Shown: piece after piece, positions 16,532-25,280 of the stretch | Layout: each line of letters begins with the position of its first letter | How positions within the stretch are numbered: position 1 is the stretch's first letter | Assembly (NCBI RefSeq): GCF_033366695.1 | Contig: NZ_JAOBTQ010000001.1 | Coordinates: 3,720,001-3,784,000, forward strand | Source: Streptomyces sp. SCL15-4 | GTDB lineage: Bacteria > Actinomycetota > Actinomycetes > Streptomycetales > Streptomycetaceae | Direction: 5' to 3' | Length of the DNA stretch: 64,000 nucleotides | The notes under the pieces: generated by a model | Seen by the model: only the letters and a program-made list of their open reading frames with translations | Database searches by the model: none | Told to the model about the DNA's origin: nothing | Made by a program: the position numbers and the translations under genes

Positions 16532-17968
16532 TCAGCCGCCGCCCCCGCCGCCCGCCAGACCGCCGCTCACCGTGAACCCGATGACCGACCCGCCGCCCTC
16601 GCGCCGGTAGGCGAACGGCGCTCCGCCGTGGGCCCGGGCGACCTCGCGCACGATGGACAGGCCGAGGCCGGAGCCGGGCAGGGAGCGGGCGTCGGCGGCG
16701 CGGTAGAAGCGGTCGAAGATGCGCACGAGGTCGCCGTCGGCGATCCCGGGCCCCCGGTCCAGCACCTCCACCCGTACCGTGCCCGGCCGGGCCGGCCCGG
16801 TGACGCCGACCTCGATCGGCGCCGTGCCGTCCCGGTCGAACTTGGCCGCGTTCTCGACCAGGTTGGAGATGGCCCGCTGGAGCATCCCGGGCCGCCCGTG
16901 GACCGACGTGTCCCCGCTCGCGTACAGCACGACGTCCCGGCCGGTGCGGCGCCGGGCCAGCCCGACGACGTCCTCGGCGAGGTCGGCGAGGTCCACCCGC
17001 TGGGACGGCTCGGCGTCGGACTGCCCGGCGGCGAGGTCGACGAGTTCGTTCACCAGGTCGGTCAGTTCCCGGGCCTCCTGGGAGAGGTCCGCGACCAGCT
17101 CCTCCCTTGTGTCGGGCGGCAGCTCGTCGATGCGCCGCAGCAGCGAGATGTTGGTGCGCAGCGAGGTGAGCGGCGTTCGCAGCTCGTGCCCGGCGTCCTG
17201 CACCAGCCGGCGCTGGTCCTCCTCCGACTGCGCGAGCCGCCCCAGCATCCGGTCGAAGGCGCGGCCCAGCCGGCCGACCTCGTCCGACCCGGCCACCGGC
17301 ACCTGGATGCCCAGCCGCCGGGTGCGGGCCACGTCCTCGGCGGCGGAGGTGAGGATCACCAGCCGGCGGGTGATGCGCCGGGCCAGCCACCAGCCGAACA
17401 GCCCGGCCGCCACCACGACCGCCGCCATCAGGATCAGCGTCCGCCGCTGCAACGCCCGCAGCAGGTCCTCGGTGTCGCTGAACTCCTGCGCGACCTGCAC
17501 CGCGCCCCGTCCGTCGCCGAACGAGACGGTGGCGATGCGGAACAGGTCCTCGTCCACCCGTACGTCCCGGTGCTCGACGACCTCTCCGGCCGGGCGCGCG
17601 ACGGCCATCGCCCGGTCCCGGGCGGTGACGGGCAGCACCGGGCTGCCGTCGTCCACGATCTGTCCCCACGCGCCGAGCACCTGGACGTCGGTGCGGGCGG
17701 GACGCACCACGTCGTGCCCGGGACGGGAGGAGGAGAAGTCGTCCGGGCCCATCGCCTGCTGCCGGACCACGTCCCGCACGTCCTGCACGACCTGGGTGAA
17801 CACCGACTGCTGGTCGACGCGGACGAGCCGCGCGGCGGAGTTGTACGACAGGATGCCCACGAGGATCGTGACGGCGGCGGTGACGGCGGCGAAGGAGACC
17901 GCGAAGGTGGTGCGCAGGGAGACCAGCCGGGGCCGGGGCCGGTCCGGCAGCCGCCAGCGGCGGCCCAT
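16532..17968 (-). CDS. Sensor histidine kinase (HAMP, HisKA, HATPase)
   Basis: 478-residue membrane kinase. One transmembrane helix near residues 18-42 and a second near 180-200 bound an extracytoplasmic sensor of about 135 residues. The HAMP region follows (RRITRRLVILTSAAEDVA). The phosphoacceptor is in DAGHELRTPLTSLRTN, and ATP-binding boxes are NLVENAAKFD, DRGPGI and GSGLGLSIVREV. Its overall plan resembles MprB/CseC-type kinases of actinobacteria. The ATG at 17968 abuts the stop of the response regulator gene (17969-17971), so the pair is translated together. The C-terminus ends in a run of glycines. The stimulus is unknown. Confidence 0.93.
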   Translation of the reverse strand: MGRRWRLPDRPRPRLVSLRTTFAVSFAAVTAAVTILVGILSYNSAARLVRVDQQSVFTQVVQDVRDVVRQQAMGPDDFSSSRPGHDVVRPARTDVQVLGAWGQIVDDGSPVLPVTARDRAMAVARPAGEVVEHRDVRVDEDLFRIATVSFGDGRGAVQVAQEFSDTEDLLRALQRRTLILMAAVVVAAGLFGWWLARRITRRLVILTSAAEDVARTRRLGIQVPVAGSDEVGRLGRAFDRMLGRLAQSEEDQRRLVQDAGHELRTPLTSLRTNISLLRRIDELPPDTREELVADLSQEARELTDLVNELVDLAAGQSDAEPSQRVDLADLAEDVVGLARRRTGRDVVLYASGDTSVHGRPGMLQRAISNLVENAAKFDRDGTAPIEVGVTGPARPGTVRVEVLDRGPGIADGDLVRIFDRFYRAADARSLPGSGLGLSIVREVARAHGGAPFAYRREGGGSVIGFTVSGGLAGGGGGG

Positions 17969-18697
17969 CTAGTCCTCCCGCAGCACGTAACCCACGCCCC
18001 GCACGGTGTGGATCAGCTGCGGGGCGCCGGGCTCGTCCAGCTTGCGGCGCAGATAGCCGACGTAGACGGCGAGGTTCTTGGAACCGGGGCCGAAGTCGTA
18101 GCCCCAGATCCGGTCGTAGATCGTGGAGTGGTCCAGGACGATGCCCGCGTTGCGGACCAGCAGTTCCAGCAGCTCGAACTCGGTGCGGGTCAGTTCCAGC
18201 TCGCGCCGGCCGCGCCAGGCCCGGCGGGCCTGGAGGTCCATGCGCAGGCCGGCGGCCTCCAGCTGCCGGCCGGAGACCTGCGGCGTTTCCCGTACGGGGA
18301 TCTCCGGAGCGGGGTTGGTGACGGGCGGGGGGCTGGTGCGGCGCAGCAGGGCGCGCAGCCGCGCGAAGACCTCCTCGACGTCGAACGGCTTGACCACGTA
18401 GTCGTCGGCGCCCGCGTCCAGGCCCGCGATGCGGTCGGCGGTCTCCACGAGGGCGGTGAGCATGAGGATCGGGGTGCGGTCGCCTCCGGCGCGCAGTACC
18501 CGGCACACCTGGAGGCCGTCGATGCCGGGCATCATCACGTCGAGGACGAGTACGTCCGGCGGGTTCCGGTGGGCCTGCGCCAGCGCTTCCACGCCGTCGG
18601 CGACCGCCGTGACCTCGTAGCCCTCCAGCGTCAGGGCACGCTCCAGGGCATGACGGATGGCACGGTCGTCTTCGGCGAGCAGCACAGTCTGGGGCAC
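17969..18697 (-). CDS. OmpR-family response regulator
   Basis: 242-residue regulator with an N-terminal receiver domain and a C-terminal OmpR-type winged helix. The receiver shows LLAEDDRAIRHALE for the acidic pocket, VLVLDVMMPGIDGL with the phosphoacceptor aspartate, and DDYVVKPFD with the conserved lysine. The DNA-binding half has LTRTEFELLELLVRNAG and YVGYLRRKLD, with HTVRGVGYVLRED at the end. A GTG at 18697 begins the receiver domain; the frame stays open upstream but the residues are not domain-like. It is transcribed before its cognate kinase. Confidence 0.93.
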   Translation of the reverse strand: MPQTVLLAEDDRAIRHALERALTLEGYEVTAVADGVEALAQAHRNPPDVLVLDVMMPGIDGLQVCRVLRAGGDRTPILMLTALVETADRIAGLDAGADDYVVKPFDVEEVFARLRALLRRTSPPPVTNPAPEIPVRETPQVSGRQLEAAGLRMDLQARRAWRGRRELELTRTEFELLELLVRNAGIVLDHSTIYDRIWGYDFGPGSKNLAVYVGYLRRKLDEPGAPQLIHTVRGVGYVLRED

Positions 18698-19131
18698 ACC
18701 CCCAGTCTGCCAAGGCCCCCGACGGCCCGGCCGTGCCCGAACGCCCCCGGCCACCCTTTTTACCGCCCTCTCACCGAGCCACCACCCACCGAGGCACCTT
18801 CCTCTCACCCACCCACCGGCCGCCCACCGAGCCACCACACCCGCCGGGCCGCCGGCCGTCCCCCAAGGCCCATGCCCCCGCACCGAACCACCGCCCTCTC
18901 ACCACGAGCGGCAGCCCCTCACGCGACCGGGCTCCCCGGCGCCCCGCCCGCCTCCGGCCGATCGGGACAAGCGACGGTCACCCGCCAAGGCCACCGCCCA
19001 CCCGCCGAGCCACCGGCCGCTCATCCGGCCCGACGTCCCGTCAACGCGACCCGGCACCCCGAGCACCCCGCCCGGCCGAGCTGCCGATTGGCCGGACGGC
19101 GGACGGCGGCGGTCGACAGCGCGTCAGCGCG
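18698..19131. other. Non-coding, strongly C-rich (plus-strand) region
   Basis: 434 bp upstream of the response regulator. On the plus strand it is dominated by CCACC and CCGAGCCACC-like units with few G tracts, so the minus strand (the leader of the response regulator) has repeated GGTGG and GTGGG runs. Long open frames through it translate to Pro/Arg/Thr-rich sequence and are not genes. Confidence 0.6.
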
Positions 19132-19707
19132 TCAGTGCCCCAGCGCCGCCAGCCGCTCGGTGAACGGCACCACGCCGGCCTCCTCCGGCCGGGCCGCCGT
19201 CACCGGCATCAGCGCGGCCAGCTCTCCCGCCGCCCGCTCGATCCGCTCGGCCAGTCCCGGCGCGCCCCAGTCCTCGGAGGCGGCGTAGACCGCGGTGGGT
19301 ACGACCACGGTCCGCAGGTAGGCGAACAGGGGCCGCAGCGCGTGCTCCAGCACCAGCGAGTGCCGGGCCGATCCCCCGGTCGCCGCGATCAGCACCGGCT
19401 TGCCCGCGAGCGCGTCCTTGTCCAGCACGTCGAAGAAAGACTTGAACAGCCCGCTGTAGGACGCGCTGAACACCGGCGTGACCACGATCAGCCCGTCCGC
19501 CCCCGCCACCGCGTCCTGCGCGGCGGCGAGCCCCTTGCCCGGGAACCCGTTGGTGAGCTGGTGCGCGATCTCCACGGCGAGGTCGCGCACCTCGACCACC
19601 CGGACCTCCGCCGGCGCCTGCCGGCGGACGGCGGCGGCCAGCCGGTCGGCGAGCAGCCGGGTGGAGGACGGGACGCTCAGTCCCGCGGAGACGACGACGA
19701 GTTTCAT
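19132..19707 (-). CDS. NADPH-dependent FMN reductase (CE1759-like)
   Basis: 191-residue flavodoxin-fold reductase that would supply reduced FMN to the adjacent monooxygenase. The N-terminus shows LVVVSAGLSVPSSTRLLADRL, the phosphate-binding loop of the NADPH-dependent FMN reductase family, and VVTPVFSASYSGLFKSFFD is the second flavin-binding segment. The ATG at 19707 overlaps the stop of the monooxygenase gene by 4 bases. The pairing with an LLM-class oxidoreductase matches the CE1758/CE1759 two-component monooxygenases of actinobacteria. Confidence 0.88.
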   Translation of the reverse strand: MKLVVVSAGLSVPSSTRLLADRLAAAVRRQAPAEVRVVEVRDLAVEIAHQLTNGFPGKGLAAAQDAVAGADGLIVVTPVFSASYSGLFKSFFDVLDKDALAGKPVLIAATGGSARHSLVLEHALRPLFAYLRTVVVPTAVYAASEDWGAPGLAERIERAAGELAALMPVTAARPEEAGVVPFTERLAALGH

Positions 19708-20792
19708 GCGGTGGCCTCCTTCCGCGCGGCGGCGGTCAGCGACTGGTGGGTGGGGGCGTCCGGCACGTTTGCCGGGCGGTTCCTGGCGAACTCCTCGCGC
19801 AGGACGGGGACGACTTCCCCGCCGAGCAGGTCGAGCTGTTCCAGCACGGTCTTCAGCGGCAGTCCCGCGTGGTCCATCAGGAACAGCTGGCGCTGGTAGT
19901 CGCCCGCGTACTCGCGGAAGGAGAGCGTCTTGTCGATGACCTGCTGCGGGGAGCCCACGGTCAGCGGGGTCTGCTCGGTGAAGTCCTCCAGCGACGGTCC
20001 GTGTCCGTAGACCGGCGCGTTGTCGAAGTACGGCCGGAACTCCCGTACCGCGTCCTGGGAGTTCTTCCGCATGAACACCTGGCCGCCGAGGCCGACGACG
20101 GCCTGTTCCGCGGTGCCGTGCCCGTAGTGGGCGTAGCGCTCCCGGTACAGCTCCACCATCCGCCGGGTGTGGTCGGCGGGCCAGAAGATGTTGTTGTGGA
20201 AGAAGCCGTCGCCGTAGAACGCGGCCTGTTCGGCGATCTCCGGGGAGCGGATGGAGCCGTGCCAGACGAACGGCGGCACGCCGTCCAGCGGTCGCGGCGT
20301 GGACGTGAATCCCTGCAACGGCGTGCGGTGCTTTCCCTCCCAGTCGACGACGTCCTCGCGCCACAGCCGGCGCAGCAGCGCGTAGTTCTCGATGGTCAGG
20401 TCGATGCCGTCGCGGATGTCCTTGCCGAACCACGGGTACACCGGCCCGGTGTTGCCGCGGCCCGTCATCAGGTCCACCCGGCCGCCGGCCAGGTGCTGGA
20501 GCATCGCGAAGTCCTCCGCGATCTTCACCGGGTCGTTGGTGGTGATCAGCGTGGTGGAGGTGGACAGGATCAGCTTCTCGGTGCGGGCGGCTATGTAGCC
20601 GAGCATCGTGGTCGGCGAGGACGGCACGAACGGCGGGTTGTGGTGCTCACCGGTCGCGAACACGTCCAGCCCGACCTCCTCGGCCTTCAACGCGATGGCG
20701 ACCATGGCCTTGATCCGCTCGGCCTCGGTCGGCGTCCGCCCGGTGGTCGGGTCGGTGGTCACGTCCCCGACACTGAAGATCCCGAACTGCAT
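19704..20792 (-). CDS. LLM-class flavin-dependent monooxygenase (CE1758-like)
   Basis: 362-residue luciferase-like TIM-barrel monooxygenase using reduced flavin. Conserved features include MQFGIFSVGDV at the N-terminus, FATGEHHNPPFVPSSP with the EHH motif, and GRVDLMTGRGNTGPVYPWFG. The ATG at 20792 starts the barrel; an in-frame ATG four codons earlier is possible. It is transcribed before the FMN reductase, with a 4-base overlap. A GTTGA-N4-TCAAC palindrome lies 16 bases upstream of the start. The substrate is unknown; related enzymes act on small organic compounds. Confidence 0.9.
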   Translation of the reverse strand: MQFGIFSVGDVTTDPTTGRTPTEAERIKAMVAIALKAEEVGLDVFATGEHHNPPFVPSSPTTMLGYIAARTEKLILSTSTTLITTNDPVKIAEDFAMLQHLAGGRVDLMTGRGNTGPVYPWFGKDIRDGIDLTIENYALLRRLWREDVVDWEGKHRTPLQGFTSTPRPLDGVPPFVWHGSIRSPEIAEQAAFYGDGFFHNNIFWPADHTRRMVELYRERYAHYGHGTAEQAVVGLGGQVFMRKNSQDAVREFRPYFDNAPVYGHGPSLEDFTEQTPLTVGSPQQVIDKTLSFREYAGDYQRQLFLMDHAGLPLKTVLEQLDLLGGEVVPVLREEFARNRPANVPDAPTHQSLTAAARKEATA

Positions 20793-20807
20793 GACCGCCT
20801 CCATTTG

Positions 20808-20821
20808 GTTGACCGTTCAAC
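20808..20821. promoter_or_regulatory. Operator-like palindrome before the monooxygenase operon
   Basis: GTTGA and TCAAC arms separated by CCGT, next to the start codon of the LLM monooxygenase. The position suits a repressor of the MarR, HxlR or TetR type. No adjacent regulator gene is paired with it; the nearest TetR gene is at 22290. Confidence 0.5.
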
Positions 20822-20920
20822 TACACCCCCTCCAACGGCCACCCGAGCCCGCCTATTCCTCCCCTGCCGCCACCCCGGGGCGCCAAGGGCCGCACGGCCG
20901 CCGCGTGCGAAGCTGCCCCC

Positions 20921-21259
20921 ATGCCGATCCTCCGCTCCGCCGCCCTGTTCGCCGTCGCCGCGCTGTTCGAGATCGGCGGCGCCTGGCTGGTCTGGCAGGG
21001 CGTACGGGAGCACCGGGGCCCGCTGTGGATCGCCGGCGGCGTCCTCGCCCTCGGCGCGTACGGCTTCGTCGCCACCTTCCAGCCCGACGCCCACTTCGGC
21101 CGCATCCTCGCCGCCTACGGCGGGATCTTCGTGGCCGGCTCGATCCTGTGGGGCGTCGTCGCGGACGGCTACCGGCCCGACCGCTGGGACATCGCCGGCG
21201 CGCTGGTCTGCCTGGCCGGGATGACGATCATCATGTGGGCACCCCGGAACGGCGGCTGA
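20921..21259 (+). CDS. YnfA/UPF0060-family membrane protein
   Basis: 112-residue integral membrane protein of the YnfA family, related to small multidrug resistance transporters. Four hydrophobic helices fill the sequence. Family signatures are [42 protein letters not shown] and [12 protein letters not shown]. The length is typical. The substrate is unconfirmed; a role in drug or metal efflux has been proposed for the family. It is divergent from the monooxygenase operon. Confidence 0.92.
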   Translation: MPILRSAALFAVAALFEIGGAWLVWQGVREHRGPLWIAGGVLALGAYGFVATFQPDAHFGRILAAYGGIFVAGSILWGVVADGYRPDRWDIAGALVCLAGMTIIMWAPRNGG

Positions 21260-21310
21260 GACCTCACTTACGCTGGACCGAACCGCCCCGACGCAGCAAC
21301 AGGAGCCGCC

Positions 21311-22087
21311 ATGGCCACCGCCGCCCCGCCCGCCGCCTCCCGCATCGCCGTCGTCACCGGCGCGAGCAGTGGCATCGGCGCCGCCACGGCACGAAGGCTC
21401 GCCGCGGCCGGTTACCGCGTCGTCCTCACCGCCCGCCGCAAGGACCGCATCGAGGCCCTCGCCGAGGAGCTGACCGCGGCCGGGCACTCGGCGGTGGCCT
21501 ACCAGCTCGACGTGACCGACCGCTCGGCCGTGGACGAGTTCGCCTCCGCCTTCAAGACGATCGGCGTCCTGGTCAACAACGCGGGCGGCGCCCTCGGCGC
21601 GGACCCGGTGGCCACCGGCGACCCGGCCCACTGGCGCTCGATGTACGAGACGAACGTGATCGGCACGCTGAACGTGACCCAGGCGCTGCTGCCGAAGCTG
21701 GAGGCGAGCGGTGACGGCGTGGTCGTGGTCGTCTCCTCCACCGCCGGCCACGGCACCTACGAGGGCGGCGCCGGTTACGTCGCCGCCAAGCACGGCGCCC
21801 ATGTGCTCGCCGAGACCCTCCGCCTGGAGATCGTCGGCCGGCCGGTCCGGGTCGTGGAGATCGCGCCCGGCATGGTCCGCACGGAGGAGTTCGCGCTGAC
21901 CCGCTTCGGCGGCGACGCGGACAAGGCAGCCAAGGTGTACGAGGGCGTCGCCGAGCCCCTCACCGCCGACGACGTGGCCGAGACGATCGCCTGGGCGGTG
22001 ACCCGCCCCAGCCACGTCAACATCGACCTGCTGGTCGTGCGCCCGCGCGCCCAGGCCTCCAACACCAAGGTGCACCGCGAACCGTGA
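21311..22087 (+). CDS. Short-chain dehydrogenase/reductase (YdfG-like)
   Basis: 258-residue classical SDR, NADP(H)-preferring by the arginine after strand 2 (VLTARRKDR). The cofactor motif is TGASSGIG, the NNAG motif is VLVNNAGG, and the catalytic set is Ser in VSSTAGHG and Tyr/Lys in GYVAAKHG. Overall pattern matches YdfG/serine 3-dehydrogenase-like enzymes. The substrate is unassigned. The downstream small membrane gene starts within its stop codon (GTGA), so they form an operon. Confidence 0.9.
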   Translation: MATAAPPAASRIAVVTGASSGIGAATARRLAAAGYRVVLTARRKDRIEALAEELTAAGHSAVAYQLDVTDRSAVDEFASAFKTIGVLVNNAGGALGADPVATGDPAHWRSMYETNVIGTLNVTQALLPKLEASGDGVVVVVSSTAGHGTYEGGAGYVAAKHGAHVLAETLRLEIVGRPVRVVEIAPGMVRTEEFALTRFGGDADKAAKVYEGVAEPLTADDVAETIAWAVTRPSHVNIDLLVVRPRAQASNTKVHREP

Positions 22088-22257
22088 CCGCCGACAGCGC
22101 GCCCGCGCCGCCCGCTCCCCCGGACTCCGCGGAGCAGCGCCGCCTGGCCCAGGAGACGAAGGACGAACGCCAGGTGTGGTACTTCCTGGCCTATTTCCTC
22201 TTCGGCATCCACTTCATCGCGTTCGTCATGATCTACGCGGTACGGCACGCGAAGTAG
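22084..22257 (+). CDS. Small membrane protein (DUF6126-like)
   Basis: 57-residue protein too short for routine detection. It has a polar N-terminus (EEQRRLAQETKDER-like) and one hydrophobic helix (VWYFLAYFLFGIHFIAFVMI) followed by a basic end. A GTG start overlaps the SDR stop by 4 bases. The make-up is like the small Streptomyces membrane proteins grouped as DUF6126. No function is known. Confidence 0.7.
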   Translation: MTADSAPAPPAPPDSAEQRRLAQETKDERQVWYFLAYFLFGIHFIAFVMIYAVRHAK

Positions 22258-22289
22258 CGTCCGGGACGCCGCTGCCTATAGTCGGTCGG

Positions 22290-22895
22290 ATGACGAACTC
22301 TGGTGACCGGCGGGCGCAGGCCGCGCAGAAGCGCCGGCGGCTCTCGGCGGCGGCGGCCCGTGTCCTGCACGAGCAGGGGGTCGAGCGGACGACCCTCGCC
22401 GACATCGCGCGCGAGGCCGGCGTCCCGGTGGGGAACGTCTACTACTACTTCAAGACCAAGGACGAGCTGGTCCGGGCCGCGCTGGCGGAGCACCGCGCCC
22501 GGCTGGACGAACTCACCGCCGGCCTGGACCGGCTGCCGGACCCGCGCGCCCGGCTGGCGGCCCTGGTCGAGTCGTGGACCGCCGAACGCGAGAGCACCGC
22601 CCGGCACGGCTGTCCCACCGGCACCCTGGCCGCCGAACTCGGCAAACGCGCCGACGGCACGCTGGACGCCGAGGCCGGCGCGGTGCTCCGCCGCCTCCTG
22701 GACTGGGCCGCCGCCCAGTTCCGCGCCTGGGGCGTGCCCGACCCCGACGGCCACGCCCTCACCCTGGTCTCCGCCTACCAGGGCATGTCCCTCCTGGCCC
22801 ACGCCCTGCGCGACCCGGCCGTCATGACCGCGGAGGGAGCCCGCCTGCTCCGCTGGCTGGACTCCCTCGGGGCCGGTCCCGGCGTCAGCCCTTGA
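22290..22895 (+). CDS. TetR-family transcriptional regulator
   Basis: 201-residue repressor with an N-terminal TetR DNA-binding domain (AARVLHEQGVERTTLADIAREAGVPVGNVYYYFKTKDELV-type pattern, helix 3 with VYYYFK) and a C-terminal ligand domain. The ligand domain contains HGCPTGTLAAELGK, a cysteine-bearing segment seen in many QacR/AcrR-like actinobacterial repressors. ATG 22290 begins directly before the first helix. It follows the SDR/DUF6126 genes and might control them or the monooxygenase operon. Its last 11 bases overlap the convergent rtcB end. Confidence 0.9.
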   Translation: MTNSGDRRAQAAQKRRRLSAAAARVLHEQGVERTTLADIAREAGVPVGNVYYYFKTKDELVRAALAEHRARLDELTAGLDRLPDPRARLAALVESWTAERESTARHGCPTGTLAAELGKRADGTLDAEAGAVLRRLLDWAAAQFRAWGVPDPDGHALTLVSAYQGMSLLAHALRDPAVMTAEGARLLRWLDSLGAGPGVSP

Positions 22896-24078
22896 CGCAG
22901 ACGACCTGCTTCAGCTTGGCCACGACCTCCACCAGGTCCCGCTGCTGGGCGATGACCTGGTCGATCGGCTTGTAGGCGCCCGGGATCTCGTCCACGACAC
23001 CGGAGTCCTTGCGGCACTCCACGCCCCGGGTCTGCTCCTGGAGGTCCTCGGTCGTGAAGCGCCGCTTGGCCGCGTTGCGGCTCATCCGCCGGCCCGCGCC
23101 GTGCGAGGCGGAGTTGAAGGACAGTTCGTTGCCGAGGCCCCGCACGATGTACGACCCCGTGCCCATGGAGCCCGGGATGATGCCGTGGTCGCCGGAGCCG
23201 GCCCGGATCGCGCCCTTGCGGGTGACCAGCAGGTCCATGCCGTCGTACCGCTCCTCCGCCACGTAGTTGTGGTGGCAGGAGATCTCCTGCTCGAAGACCG
23301 GCTTGGCCTTCTTGAACTCCTTGCGGACCACGTCCTTCAGGAGCGCCATCATGAGCATGCGGTTGTACTTGGCGTACTCCTGCGCCCAGAACAGGTCGTT
23401 GCGGTAGGCCGCCATCTGCGGGGTGTCCGCGACGAAGACGGCGAGGTCGCGGTCGACCAGGCCCTGGTTGTGCGGGAGCTTCTGGGCCACGCCGATGTGG
23501 TGCTCGGCGAGTTCCTTGCCGATGTTGCGGGAGCCGGAGTGGAGCATCAGCCACACCGAACCGGACTCGTCCACGCACACCTCGACGAAGTGATTGCCTC
23601 CGCCCAGCGTCCCCATCTGCGCGACGGCCCGTTCGCGCCGGAACCGCACGGCGTCGGTGACCCCGTCGAACCGCTCCCAGAAGTCCTCCCAGCCCGCCGT
23701 GGCCAGCCCGTGGAAGCCCCGCGGCTCGACCGGGTCCGTGTGCATGCCCCGGCCCACCGGAATCGCCTGCTCGATCCTCGACCGCAGCCGCGACAGGTCG
23801 CCGGGCAGGTCGTTCGCGGTCAGGGAGGTCTTCACCGCCGACATGCCGCAGCCGATGTCCACGCCCACCGCCGCCGGGCACACCGCGTCCCGCATCGCGA
23901 TGACCGAGCCGACCGTCGCGCCCTTGCCGTAGTGGACGTCCGGCATCACGGCCAAGCCCTTGATCCACGGCAGGGTCGCCACGTTCTGGAGCTGGCGCAG
24001 CGCCACGTCCTCGACCGCCGCCGGGTCCGTCCACATCCGGATCGGTACCTTCGCGCCCGGTATCTCCACGTACGACAT
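22885..24078 (-). CDS. rtcB: RtcB-type RNA ligase
   Basis: 397-residue GTP-dependent RNA ligase that joins 2',3'-cyclic phosphate or 3'-phosphate ends to 5'-OH ends, used in RNA repair. The fold is recognised from VGVDIGCGMSAV with the metal-binding Asp and Cys, MGTLGGGNHFVEV, LHSGSRNIGKEL, SGDHGIIPGSMGTGSYIVRG and SASHGAGRRMSR, the last carrying the guanylated histidine. The length is that of the short bacterial forms. ATG 24078 follows an AGAGGAA purine tract. It is divergent from a DUF3558 lipoprotein gene, and no RtcR or RtcA gene is adjacent. Confidence 0.95.
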   Translation of the reverse strand: MSYVEIPGAKVPIRMWTDPAAVEDVALRQLQNVATLPWIKGLAVMPDVHYGKGATVGSVIAMRDAVCPAAVGVDIGCGMSAVKTSLTANDLPGDLSRLRSRIEQAIPVGRGMHTDPVEPRGFHGLATAGWEDFWERFDGVTDAVRFRRERAVAQMGTLGGGNHFVEVCVDESGSVWLMLHSGSRNIGKELAEHHIGVAQKLPHNQGLVDRDLAVFVADTPQMAAYRNDLFWAQEYAKYNRMLMMALLKDVVRKEFKKAKPVFEQEISCHHNYVAEERYDGMDLLVTRKGAIRAGSGDHGIIPGSMGTGSYIVRGLGNELSFNSASHGAGRRMSRNAAKRRFTTEDLQEQTRGVECRKDSGVVDEIPGAYKPIDQVIAQQRDLVEVVAKLKQVVCVKG

Positions 24079-24292
24079 GTCTTCCTCTTTCCCCCGGGAA
24101 ATGACAACGAAAGGCTTGAAAGCAGCAAAACGCAAAAGAGGCGCCAAGGTCGTCGAAAGGGACAAGGGACCGGCGTCCACGGCAGTGCGTGCGATACACA
24201 TTGTCTGCAGCAGACGCCCCGCCGCGGCAAGCGAATAACCAGCGGGGACACTGGAGCACCGAGCGCGCACACACCGTCGAGAGGAGCCCGAC

Positions 24293-25165
24293 GTGCAGCG
24301 GAAGGCGTACGTAACCGGCACCGCCGCCCTCCTCGCGGCGCTGCTGGCCGGCTGCACGAGCGGCTCCGGGGACGACGGCCCGGCGGACAACGCCAACCCG
24401 GGCGACGCCGGCACGGCCACCGTCGCCGCCCAGCCCGGCAAGTACCGCACACTCCCCGAGCCCTGCGGCGCGGTCGGCCACGACACCCTGGACACGCTGC
24501 TGCCCGGCATCCTGCGGATCACCGACCCCGTCCAGCGGGACCACGCCTACCAGGGCGAGGCCGCGCTCACCTACGACACCGACCGCAAGGTCGGCTGCCG
24601 CTGGAAGGTCGAGTCCGCGGACGTCACCGACCGCCTCTCCGTGGACTTCGAGCGCGTGGTGTCGTACGACAACACGGTCAGCGACGACGACCAGGCGCAG
24701 CGGCTGTTCCAGGAGCAGCAGGCCGCCGCCGACCTGCCCGCGCCGAGCAGCGCCACCGCGCCGCCGGCCGGCACCCCGACGCCCACCGCGTCCGCCACCG
24801 GCTCCCCGAGCGGCAAGGCCTCCCCGCCCGCGACGGACCCCTCCGCCAAGACCTCCGAGTCCTCCGGGTCCTTTGCCGCCTCCGGCTCGTCCTCGCCGTC
24901 CGCCTCCCCGGAGGACACCGCCGAACTCCAGCCCCGCACACTGTCCGACCTCGGTGACGAGGCGTATCTGGACGACCGGCTCAGCACCTCCGGCTCGACG
25001 GCCGAACAGCGCGCGGTGACTGTGGTGTTCCGCACGTCCAACGTCGTCGTCACCATTCAGTACGAGGAGCAGCCGACGGCCATCGGAACGGTCCCGGACA
25101 GCAAGGAAATGCAGGACAGGGCCCGTGACCTGGCCGCGCGCCTGGACGACGCGCTCGGCGGCTGA
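24293..25165 (+). CDS. DUF3558-like lipoprotein
   Basis: 290-residue secreted lipoprotein. The signal ends with a lipobox (LLAGC) near residue 20. The N-terminal globular part contains LPEPCGAVGHDTLDTLLPG and later CRWKVES, a cysteine pair typical of DUF3558 proteins. The middle is a Ser/Pro/Ala/Thr-rich linker (about residues 150-215), followed by a C-terminal beta-rich segment. A GTG at 24293 follows GAGAGGAG. A paralogue follows directly at 25281. Function is unknown; the family is confined to actinobacterial envelopes. Confidence 0.8.
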   Translation: MQRKAYVTGTAALLAALLAGCTSGSGDDGPADNANPGDAGTATVAAQPGKYRTLPEPCGAVGHDTLDTLLPGILRITDPVQRDHAYQGEAALTYDTDRKVGCRWKVESADVTDRLSVDFERVVSYDNTVSDDDQAQRLFQEQQAAADLPAPSSATAPPAGTPTPTASATGSPSGKASPPATDPSAKTSESSGSFAASGSSSPSASPEDTAELQPRTLSDLGDEAYLDDRLSTSGSTAEQRAVTVVFRTSNVVVTIQYEEQPTAIGTVPDSKEMQDRARDLAARLDDALGG

Positions 25166-25280
25166 CCGCCCGGCCGGCCCCGCCGTCCCGTACGCGAACG
25201 GAGACCGCGCGGCTTGCCCACCGCGTACCGTGGCCCCGCAGGAACCCGCACGAACACCGAGCGTCATGAGTGAAGGAACC

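Noticed and set aside
18733..19130. Pro/Thr/Arg-rich open frames in the C-rich gap
   Set aside because: Low-complexity DNA produces open frames on the plus strand; no start site or conserved motif.
16628..19288. Plus-strand frame of about 880 codons antisense to the two-component genes
   Set aside because: The kinase and response regulator on the other strand have complete motifs; the antisense product is Gly/Val/Asp-rich with no motif.
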